Shown here in pieces: positions 1-4,982 of a stretch of 64,000 nucleotides of DNA (positions are counted from its first letter, which is position 1; each line of letters opens with the position of its first letter). A program made the position numbers and the translations under genes. The notes below the pieces were generated by a model. It was not told the origin of the DNA. It saw nothing but the letters and a program-made list of their open reading frames with translations, and made no database searches. This DNA comes from a virus. The stretch is from the IMG/VR virus record IMGVR_UViG_3300042894_004766, positions 1-64,000 of that record; one strand, given 5' to 3'.

Positions 1-4
1 TTTG

Positions 5-93
5 TAGTCTGTACGGGATTCGAACCCGCGTTACCTCCTTCGAAGGGAGACGTCCTGACCCACCGAGGTGAGTATCCACTAGACGAACAGACC
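5..93 (-). tRNA. tRNA-like gene 1, tRNA-Glu-like body, anticodon loop reads UCG, hairpin in D-loop
   Basis: The acceptor stem GGTCTGT/ACAGACT, the D-stem GTCT/GGAC and the T-arm GCGGG-TTCGAAT-CCCGT form a good cloverleaf with discriminator A and no encoded CCA. The D-loop keeps the GG pair but then carries an extra 16-nt hairpin at 58-73 (ACTCAC, loop CTCG, GTGGGT). The anticodon loop is CTTCGAA, so the literal anticodon is UCG (Arg), although the body resembles Bacteroidetes tRNA-Glu. A small hairpin (AGTGT/ACACT, 96-117) lies directly upstream of the 5' end. It is probably co-transcribed with the tRNA-fMet and the next tRNA-like gene from the promoter at 422-453. It could be a functional tRNA, a decoy or a structured non-coding RNA. 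Confidence 0.75.
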
Positions 94-182
94 GAAGTGT
101 CGTGTTTTGATTACACTAAAGATGAATTCTTGTATAAGAAGTACCAACTTGTCAACATTACAGAAATGACATTTACACTTAG

Positions 183-255
183 TAGCGGGAGAAGGACTCG
201 AACCTCCGACCTTATGGTTATGAGCCACACGAGCTACCTACTGCTCTATCCCGCG
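183..255 (-). tRNA. initiator tRNA-fMet (CAU)
   Basis: This is a normal-looking cloverleaf with the anticodon loop CTCATAA (anticodon CAU). Two initiator hallmarks are visible: an unpaired C1/U72 at the end of the acceptor stem, and A11-U24 in the D-stem (GAGC/GCTC) where elongators have a pyrimidine-purine pair. The C1/U72 form is the one usual in Bacteroidetes initiators. No CCA is encoded. It sits between two hairpin-bearing tRNA-like genes, 5 nt from the next, which suggests a polycistronic precursor needing RNase P-type processing. Confidence 0.9.
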
Positions 256-260
256 ATATG

Positions 261-376
261 TAGTCTGTACGGGATTCGAACCCGCGTTCCTCTCTCGTGA
301 CTAAGAGAATGTCCTGTTTACCTTACTTTAATGCCGAAGCTTTTTGTTCAGTAAACATCCACTAGACGAACAGACC
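261..376 (-). tRNA. tRNA-like gene 2, 41-nt hairpin insert in D-loop, 8-nt anticodon loop
   Basis: It has the same acceptor and T-arm as gene 1 (GGTCTGT/ACAGACT, GCGGG-TTCGAAT-CCCGT) and an intact D-stem (GTCT/GGAC). A 41-nt insert closed by GTTTAC/GTAAAC follows the D-loop GG; it holds an inner GC-TTCG-GC element. The anticodon stem TTCTC/GAGAG closes an 8-nt loop, TTAGTCAC, so the decoding triplet cannot be assigned with confidence. The total length of 116 nt is far above a class I tRNA. A leader hairpin (AAGAGTG/CACTCTT, 378-410) abuts the 5' end and the promoter at 422-453 lies just upstream of that. Confidence 0.7.
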
Positions 377-377
377 G

Positions 378-410
378 AAGAGTGTCGGAATTAAAACGCG
401 CAGCACTCTT
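378..410 (-). other. leader hairpin abutting tRNA-like gene 2
   Basis: AAGAGTG (on the minus strand) pairs with CACTCTT across about 19 nt, ending one base before the mature 5' end of the tRNA-like gene. Equivalent but non-identical hairpins precede tRNA-like gene 3 (AAGAGT/ACTCTT, 575-630) and gene 1 (AGTGT/ACACT, 96-117). Their repeated position suggests a processing signal or part of the RNA itself. Confidence 0.5.
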
Positions 411-421
411 ATTTTGTTTGA

Positions 422-453
422 CAAAGATACGGTGACTTTTTTAATCTACCAAA
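422..453 (-). promoter_or_regulatory. Bacteroidetes-type promoter (copy A) for tRNA cluster
   Basis: On the minus strand TTTG (450-453), a 20-nt spacer and TATCTTTG (422-429) match the Bacteroidetes housekeeping consensus TTTG-N19-TAnnTTTG. The whole block, including the spacer, recurs nearly unchanged at 644-675 and 908-939 and in altered form at 1107-1137 and 9814-9844. Confidence 0.85.
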
Positions 454-475
454 TCTTTTTTCATTTATTTTTTTG

Positions 476-573
476 TAGTCTGTACGGGATTCGAACCCGC
501 GTGTTCTCCTTAATTGCCGAACCGGCGAGAAGACATCCTATCTACCGAGGTAGCTCCACTAGATGAACAGACC
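476..573 (-). tRNA. tRNA-like gene 3, hairpins in both D-loop and anticodon loop
   Basis: Acceptor and T-arm are the same as in genes 1 and 2. The D-stem has changed from G10-C25 to A10-T25 (ATCT/GGAT), a compensatory pair change that keeps the stem. The D-loop insert is CTAC-CTCG-GTAG. The anticodon stem TTCTC/GAGAA closes an 18-nt loop that itself contains GCCG-GTT-CGGC followed by AATTAAG, so no conventional anticodon is exposed. Length is 98 nt. As drawn it cannot decode unless the insert is removed. It has its own leader hairpin and its own promoter (644-675). Confidence 0.7.
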
Positions 574-643
574 GAAGAGTTGTGCTTTCTTACACCACGA
601 AGCCGAGTATTTCACACGACGCCTACTCTTATTTTTTGTTTGA

Positions 644-675
644 CAAAGATACGGTGACTTTTTTAATCTACCAAA
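644..675 (-). promoter_or_regulatory. Bacteroidetes-type promoter (copy B)
   Basis: The minus-strand sequence TTTG (672-675), 20 nt and TATCTTTG (644-651) is identical in the motif and spacer to copy A. It reads into the leader hairpin and tRNA-like gene 3. Confidence 0.85.
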
Positions 676-697
676 TCTTTTTTCAATTTTTTTTTTG

Positions 698-775
698 TGA
701 CCGAAGTTGGGTTCGAGCCAACAACTAGCGTTACTTCTATTTCAAGAATACTACTTTACATTAAGTTACCCGGCC
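698..775 (-). tRNA. degenerate tRNA-like gene 4, anticodon uncertain
   Basis: The acceptor GGCCGGG pairs with TTCGGTC (G-U pairs allowed), and the T-arm is GTTGG-CTCGAAC-CCAAC. The D-arm is ACTT/AAGT with a 6-nt loop lacking the usual GG. The anticodon arm TTC/GAA or TTCT/AGAA gives a loop of 8 or 6 nt containing TTGAAA, readable as GAA (Phe) or UGA (Ser). A short AAC-GCTA-GTT hairpin may serve as a variable arm. It lies 4 nt downstream of tRNA-like gene 5 and must share its transcript. It could be a decayed tRNA or a variant tRNA. Confidence 0.55.
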
Positions 776-779
776 TTAG

Positions 780-890
780 TAGTCTGTAAGGGATTCGAAC
801 CCATGTTTACAATCTCTCCATATACCAGGGCATAAAAGCGTGAGATTGTCGTCCTATTACCGAAGTAATATACCGCTAGACGAACAGACC
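780..890 (-). tRNA. tRNA-like gene 5, UUCG hairpin in D-loop and hairpin in anticodon loop
   Basis: The acceptor GGTCTGT/ACAGACT and D-stem GTCT/GGAC match genes 1-3, with the T-arm slightly altered (ATGGG-TTCGAAT-CCCTT). The D-loop carries ATTAC-TTCG-GTAAT, a stable C(UUCG)G hairpin. The anticodon stem is extended to 8 bp (ACAATCTC/GAGATTGT) and closes a 25-nt loop in which ATGC-CCTG-GTAT can pair. Length is 111 nt. The promoter at 908-939 would start transcription within about 10 nt of the 5' end, so unlike genes 1-3 there is no leader hairpin. Confidence 0.68.
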
Positions 891-907
891 ATTTTATTTT
901 TGTTTGA

Positions 908-939
908 CAAAGATACGGTGACTTTTTTAATCTACCAAA
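908..939 (-). promoter_or_regulatory. Bacteroidetes-type promoter (copy C)
   Basis: Minus-strand TTTG (936-939), 20-nt spacer and TATCTTTG (908-915) drive tRNA-like genes 5 and 4. It overlaps the 3' end of the small gene ending at 927. Confidence 0.85.
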
Positions 940-1088
940 TCTTTTTCAGATTTTTTTAATTCTTTTTCTTGAAGTCTCAAAAGTTTACAAACTTCTGAAT
1001 AATGGTAGTAAACACCATCTTGACCTTGAACACCTGTTGCATTTTCTAAAATGAAATCTCCAATAGGTCTTTTTATTTCTTCTGTCAT
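927..1088 (-). CDS. small hypothetical protein, 53 aa
   Basis: I do not recognise this protein. The ATG at 1088 (protein starts MTEEIKRP) is preferred over an upstream TTG at 1109, because that TTG lies inside the promoter element at 1107-1137. The product is charged, with a lysine- and glutamate-rich C-terminal helix, and has no membrane segment. The coding sequence runs into promoter copy C, so its 3' end doubles as the control region of tRNA-like genes 5 and 4. Confidence 0.6.
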   Translation of the reverse strand: MTEEIKRPIGDFILENATGVQGQDGVYYHYSEVCKLLRLQEKELKKSEKDLVD

Positions 1089-1106
1089 TATTTCTTTATT
1101 AGAGTA

Positions 1107-1137
1107 CAAAGATACAAAAGTTTTTTAATCTACCAAA
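1107..1137 (-). promoter_or_regulatory. Bacteroidetes-type promoter (copy D)
   Basis: Minus-strand TTTG (1134-1137), 19-nt spacer and TATCTTTG (1107-1114), with the same GTAGATTAAAAAA block after TTTG as copies A-C. It drives the 53-aa gene. Confidence 0.8.
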
Positions 1138-1153
1138 TATTTTTCAGAATTTT

Positions 1154-1360
1154 TTATTTTAAATAATGTTTTTTAAAATTTGTTTGTTCTTTATTTAGAA
1201 TTATAATATATCTTGTGCCTCTAGAGGTCTTATATACCTGATACATTTCAGAGTTTATATAATAGATTTCATTTGTATAAGTAAGTCTTTGAATTCTTTT
1301 TTCTATAGAACAAGAAGTGGTTAATATTAATAATGCGAGGAGTGTGATTAAATGTTTCAT
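1154..1360 (-). CDS. small predicted lipoprotein, 68 aa
   Basis: The N-terminus is a short hydrophobic signal ending in LTTSC, a lipobox with the modified Cys near residue 17, so the mature protein would be lipid-anchored. The remaining roughly 50 residues are basic and rich in Tyr and Ile. No family is recognised. It lies 12 nt downstream of the secreted protein at 1373-1849 and is probably co-transcribed with it. Confidence 0.65.
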   Translation of the reverse strand: MKHLITLLALLILTTSCSIEKRIQRLTYTNEIYYINSEMYQVYKTSRGTRYIIILNKEQTNFKKHYLK

Positions 1361-1372
1361 CTAAATTACCAA

Positions 1373-1849
1373 TTATTTTTTTAAAATGTTTACAAAGTAA
1401 TCTTTATCTTTTTCAGTTAATGTATATAAGTAAGAACTTTGGTCATTTCCATTAATATATCTTATAGACTCTAATGTTTTTGTTTCTAAGAAAGCTACAT
1501 CAATTGCAGTTAATGGGAAAGTTACTTCAATTAAATCACATACTAGTTCATTATTCGCCAAAATTTTCATTTTCTTACCACCAACAAATGTGAATACTAA
1601 AATATCATTATTACTACATTTACCTATATTTAGTTTTAATGTTTTTAGATAACTCTTAACTAAAACCCCATCAAACTTTTTAAATGTTGGTAAAATAGCA
1701 AACCATTTATCTCTATCTTCATTTGAACATATCAACATTGGTGCGGATACTTCTTCTTCTCTTGGATTAGTATCAATTTTTGTGTTTTCAATTTGTGCAT
1801 TACTTATAAATGATAGAAGTAGTATTGCAATTGTTAGTAATTTTTTCAT
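1373..1849 (-). CDS. secreted hypothetical protein, 158 aa
   Basis: The first 19 residues form a signal peptide ending SNAQ, a cleavage context typical of flavobacterial exported proteins. The mature part has two Cys (around residues 41 and 77), which may form a disulphide, and no recognisable domain. It lies downstream of the PiT permease gene on the same strand with a 37-nt gap, so an envelope role during infection is plausible but not shown. Confidence 0.65.
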   Translation of the reverse strand: MKKLLTIAILLLSFISNAQIENTKIDTNPREEEVSAPMLICSNEDRDKWFAILPTFKKFDGVLVKSYLKTLKLNIGKCSNNDILVFTFVGGKKMKILANNELVCDLIEVTFPLTAIDVAFLETKTLESIRYINGNDQSSYLYTLTEKDKDYFVNILKK

Positions 1850-1886
1850 CTTATTTGTTTTTTTATTATTTGTTTATATTATTTGA

Positions 1887-2951
1887 TTATCCTGAAATGT
1901 ATCTAAATAGTAGAAATAGTCCACAAGATAATGCAATTGTAACTGGTAGCGTAAGAATCCACGCAGATAGTATTGTTTTTATTGTTTTTGTTTTTAAATT
2001 ATTTACTCCTTTTGAAGCAACCATTGATCCTGCAATACCAGAACTTAGTATGTGTGTTGTTGATACTGGTAGTTTAAGTGCAGTTGATAACCCAATCGTA
2101 ATTGCAGCAACTAATTCAGAAGAAGCTCCTTGGGCATAGGTTAAATGTTGTTTACCTATTTTTTCTCCAATAGTAACTACAATTCTTTTCCATCCAATCA
2201 TTGTTCCTAATCCTAATGAAGTAGCAATCATCCACATAACCCACATTGGTGGATTCTCAACACTTTCTAATGTAAAGTAAGCTGGTAAGAAAGCTATAAG
2301 AATAATCATAGCTAAACCAACTCCTTTTTGGCCGTCATTTCTTCCGTGAAAGAATGATACTAATGTACAAGTTGATATAAGTGTTGCTCTAATCCAAAAA
2401 GGAGGTGGTGTATCGCCTTTAGGTTCTTCAAATACATCTTTTCTTTTAATAACTTTGTTTAGAAACCACATTAAAAGTATAACCATAGTGAATCCTAATA
2501 AAGGTGAGAAAAATAGAGCTTTTCCTATATCAATAATTTTATCCCAATTTGTGTAATCTACTCCTGTTATAATAGAATAACCAACACTTACTCCTATAAT
2601 TGAACCAATTAAGGTATGAGAAGAAGAAGCTGGAATTCCTTTGTACCAAGTTGCTAAATTCCAAAAAATTGCAGTTATAAGAACTGACATAACCATTCCC
2701 ATCGAGTGATAGATGTTGGTATCTGTAAGTAATTCTTTAGGAATAAGTGTTACAATACTTAAAGCAACACCTACTCCACCCGTGATAAGACCAAGAAAAT
2801 TCATAATTCCTGACCAAACAACTGCTTGTTTAGGCTTTAAAGACTTTGTATAGATTACAGTGGCAACTGCATTTGCAGTATCATGAAATCCATTAACGAA
2901 TTCAAAGATACAAACCGCCAGTAAAGCTAAAATTAGCAAAGTTGTTAACAT
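1887..2951 (-). CDS. pit: PiT-family inorganic phosphate transporter
   Basis: This 354-aa integral membrane protein has about ten hydrophobic segments. It carries both halves of the PiT signature: a first GFHDTANAVAT motif near residues 21-31 and a second G-x-S-x-E-L-V-A-A / PVSTTH motif in the C-terminal half. PiT proteins move phosphate into the cell by cation symport. It is near the short end of bacterial family members and looks intact. In a phage it would be an auxiliary metabolic gene securing phosphate for genome synthesis. It lies just downstream of the RNase P-like RNA and may share that promoter. Confidence 0.93.
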   Translation of the reverse strand: MLTTLLILALLAVCIFEFVNGFHDTANAVATVIYTKSLKPKQAVVWSGIMNFLGLITGGVGVALSIVTLIPKELLTDTNIYHSMGMVMSVLITAIFWNLATWYKGIPASSSHTLIGSIIGVSVGYSIITGVDYTNWDKIIDIGKALFFSPLLGFTMVILLMWFLNKVIKRKDVFEEPKGDTPPPFWIRATLISTCTLVSFFHGRNDGQKGVGLAMIILIAFLPAYFTLESVENPPMWVMWMIATSLGLGTMIGWKRIVVTIGEKIGKQHLTYAQGASSELVAAITIGLSTALKLPVSTTHILSSGIAGSMVASKGVNNLKTKTIKTILSAWILTLPVTIALSCGLFLLFRYISG

Positions 2952-2997
2952 AAAGTTATTTTTTAATGTATAGTTTTTAAAATTAAAAAGTTTAAAA

Positions 2998-3190
2998 AGT
3001 AAGTGAGCTTAGCCGCGATTTTGTTTTATCCTATCATTTATCTTTGCATCAACCCGTTCTCATAGGGAAACCGACACCCTCAAACTGTTTGACTTGCTAC
3101 TTCCTTAGTACAATCGACGTTAGTCTCCTAAGTTAGGTTTTGTAGTCGCGAACTTCCTCTGTTTCCAGCGATAGGTTCTCTGCTTACTAA
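2998..3190 (-). ncRNA. rnpB: compact RNase P RNA
   Basis: Reading the minus strand, the parts of the RNase P catalytic core appear in order. P1 is GUAAG..GAG with CUC.CUUAC (3178-3187 with 2999-3007). P2 is CCUAUC with GAUAGG (3170-3175 with 3030-3035). P3 is CUG-GAAA-CAG (3159-3168). A GAGGAAGUUCGCG stretch matches conserved region I. P4 pairs AG[U]UCGCGA (3146-3154) with UCGCGGCU (3011-3018) and keeps the family's bulged U. Near the 3' end AAGAUAAAUGAU and ACAAAAUCGCGGCU match the last conserved regions. At about 195 nt it is roughly half a bacterial RNase P RNA and seems to lack most of the specificity domain. It would mature the 5' ends of the unusual tRNA transcripts. Confidence 0.82.
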
Positions 3191-3207
3191 GCTATTTTTA
3201 ATTTTTA

Positions 3208-3235
3208 CAAATATACTAATTTTTTATTTAATATA
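3208..3235 (-). promoter_or_regulatory. Bacteroidetes-type promoter for the RNase P-like RNA
   Basis: Minus-strand TATATTTG at 3208-3215 matches TAnnTTTG, and a TTTA about 20 nt upstream stands in for the distal TTTG. The predicted start falls within about 15 nt of the P1 helix. The same transcript could continue into the PiT gene. Confidence 0.6.
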
Positions 3236-3254
3236 TAAAAGAAAAAATATAATT

Positions 3255-3677
3255 ATGAAAAAAATATTTAATACTTTTATAACAAACAAGTGGCATTTAC
3301 ACTCTTTAACATTACCTGCTTGTATATTGTGGGTATGGTTAATGGTTACTTATGACTTTTTAGATTTAAGAGATACTGGAAAATTCTTTCATGTATTTCT
3401 TTGTACATTTTCATCTGCTGCAGTAGCATTTGTAGTTGAATGGATACAAGGTGTATTCTTTGGTGCGAATAAAACACCTGAGCAGGTAAAAGCTAGTAAC
3501 TTAGATATGTTGGTTTCTACAGTTGCAGGTTTTGTTGGTGCTTTATCGGCAGTTATTTTCCCACCTTCTACCACACTTGCTTGGTTATCTTTAGTTATAA
3601 TTACTTTATTGGAGTTATATAGAAGAAAGTTTATTTTAAAGAAGAAAATTTTAAATGTTAAAGACATTAAGTTCTAA
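3255..3677 (+). CDS. hypothetical integral membrane protein, 140 aa
   Basis: About four hydrophobic segments (near residues 17-35, 45-62, 85-103 and 105-122) end in a strongly basic cytoplasmic-type tail. There is no signal peptidase site and no family I can name with confidence. Size and topology would suit a holin or a small envelope-modifying protein, but this is inference only. It is the only plus-strand gene before the terminator at 3676-3708 and is preceded by a TTTAATATATA element. Confidence 0.65.
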   Translation: MKKIFNTFITNKWHLHSLTLPACILWVWLMVTYDFLDLRDTGKFFHVFLCTFSSAAVAFVVEWIQGVFFGANKTPEQVKASNLDMLVSTVAGFVGALSAVIFPPSTTLAWLSLVIITLLELYRRKFILKKKILNVKDIKF

Positions 3678-3708
3678 AAAAAACCCACTCATTTGAGTGG
3701 GTTTTTTA
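3676..3708. terminator. bidirectional rho-independent terminator
   Basis: The perfect stem AACCCACTC/GAGTGGGTT with loop ATTT is flanked by A-runs on the left and T-runs on the right, so it can stop both converging genes. Confidence 0.9.
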
Positions 3709-3918
3709 TTATCCTCCATATGCTTCGATTATATAACCATGTCTAACTCTAAAGTTTATTCTATTAGGATTAGCATCCATATCTAACATTTTTGCTTGAC
3801 CATTTTCTTCTGTTATTCTTACTGTAAATCCACCATCTTGTGCATACTGTGTTGCTTCTTCGATAGTTTTACCCTCATACTCTCCTTGAGTAATTAAGCC
3901 AAAATTTCTTAATGCCAT
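3709..3918 (-). CDS. potato inhibitor I / I78-like small protein
   Basis: The start MALRNFG at 3918 is preferred over an upstream alternative. The 69-aa product ends with a pattern like that of potato-inhibitor-I and I78 peptidase inhibitors: a GGFTVRITEENG strand, then D-x-N-P-N-R-I-N-F-R-V, then a final strand with G-Y-I-I. In that fold the acidic loop before N-R-I is the protease-binding loop. If it is an inhibitor it could guard phage proteins against host proteases or restrain the phage's own Clp or M50 enzymes. The match is by pattern only. Confidence 0.5.
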   Translation of the reverse strand: MALRNFGLITQGEYEGKTIEEATQYAQDGGFTVRITEENGQAKMLDMDANPNRINFRVRHGYIIEAYGG

Positions 3919-3950
3919 AATTTTATTTTTTATTTTATACAAAAAAAGAT

Positions 3951-3970
3951 AAACAAAGTTTATCTTTTAT
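3951..3970 (-). terminator. terminator hairpin
   Basis: AAAAGATAAAC pairs with a matching T-rich arm around AAAG. It lies between the 3' end of the GluRS-like gene and the start of the inhibitor-like gene. Confidence 0.6.
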
Positions 3971-3981
3971 AATTTGTGTTT

Positions 3982-4821
3982 CTATCTTTTAAATTCATCA
4001 AATTTTAAAAGTTTTGACTCAACTACTACTTCTTTCGCAGTTGTACCACCTCTTCTTTCCATTGCTTTCCATTTCTTATCTAAGAAAGCTAACTTAGCTT
4101 TATCGATTTTGCAGTTTCTATCTGAAATGTTTCCTTCGTTGAAAAGTGCAATCATTTCATCAATACTTAATGTAGGGTGTTTTTTATCAAACAATGGATC
4201 TGGATGTGACCAACCAAATTTAAGTAACCAGTTTAACATAGCAGCCTTACTGAAGTCTTTGTAGTCTTCTGTTGTACCGTTACCTTTTCTCTTAGATAAT
4301 TTAGCATTACCTTCAAAAAGTAAACCAGCATGTGTAATAACTGGAAATGGTTTGTCTCCTTCAACTTCACAAATCTTATCCCAGATTAAGTGTTGTTTTA
4401 CCTCATTTGCAATGTGGTCAACACCTCTGATGATGTTAGTTACATCATAATCATAATCATCTAAGATTGAACAAAAGTTATAAGTAGGAAATCCGTTATT
4501 TCTAAGGATAACCATTGAGTACTCTCCCATATCTAACTCGTAACCATTCTCAGTTTTAGTACCGATTTTTTCAGCTACTTCTTTATAACGGTCTAATCTT
4601 TCGGACTGTCTGAATGTGATGTCATGATCTAATCCAAACTCTGCCATTTGATCATAGATATAGTCAATCCATTCTGGTTTATTTCTTTCTTGATCGGTAT
4701 CATCAATTCTTAAAATGAATGTACCGTTATTAGCTCTTGCTTGAAGCCAAGCAAGTAATGCTGTACGTAAGGTTCCTAAATGAAAGAATCCAGTTGGAGA
4801 GGGTGCTACTCTTGTTACCAT
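3982..4821 (-). CDS. glutamyl-tRNA synthetase-like catalytic core without anticodon-binding domain
   Basis: Class I synthetase signatures are intact: APSPTGFFHLG with the HIGH-type HLGT at residues 14-17, and the KLSKR loop near residue 176. Fold order and motifs match GluRS. At 279 aa it stops where the family's C-terminal anticodon-binding domain (a further ~200 residues) should begin, a layout also seen in Glu-Q-RS enzymes. The conserved loop and full KLSKR argue for an active enzyme. It could glutamylate RNAs by acceptor and D-arm identity alone, which fits the tRNA-Glu-like bodies at 1-900. Alternatives are a Glu-Q-RS-like tRNA modifier or a tRNA-binding regulator. Confidence 0.85.
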   Translation of the reverse strand: MVTRVAPSPTGFFHLGTLRTALLAWLQARANNGTFILRIDDTDQERNKPEWIDYIYDQMAEFGLDHDITFRQSERLDRYKEVAEKIGTKTENGYELDMGEYSMVILRNNGFPTYNFCSILDDYDYDVTNIIRGVDHIANEVKQHLIWDKICEVEGDKPFPVITHAGLLFEGNAKLSKRKGNGTTEDYKDFSKAAMLNWLLKFGWSHPDPLFDKKHPTLSIDEMIALFNEGNISDRNCKIDKAKLAFLDKKWKAMERRGGTTAKEVVVESKLLKFDEFKR

Positions 4822-4982
4822 ATTATATTTTTTCTTTTGTTTATATATTTAATTTCTTTTACAAAAATATGTCATTTAATTCATATAACCAAACTTACTA
4901 TCCAAGTTTTTGTTATTTTTAATTCTTATAAATTACGGTTTTGATTATAGAATAATAATATATACTTAAAAATATTTTTTTT

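Noticed and set aside
97-300. Open frame of 67 codons over the tRNA cluster
   Set aside because: It lies antisense to three tRNA-type genes and has no protein-like composition.
1-900. Treating the hairpin-bearing tRNA genes as ordinary pseudogenes
   Set aside because: Acceptor, D- and T-stems are intact in all four, each insert keeps self-complementarity despite sequence change, and each transcription unit has a strong promoter.
2998-3190. tmRNA or 6S RNA as identity of the structured RNA
   Set aside because: No tRNA-like alanine acceptor with T-loop, no tag open frame and no long 6S-type bubble; the P2/P3/P4 arrangement fits RNase P RNA.
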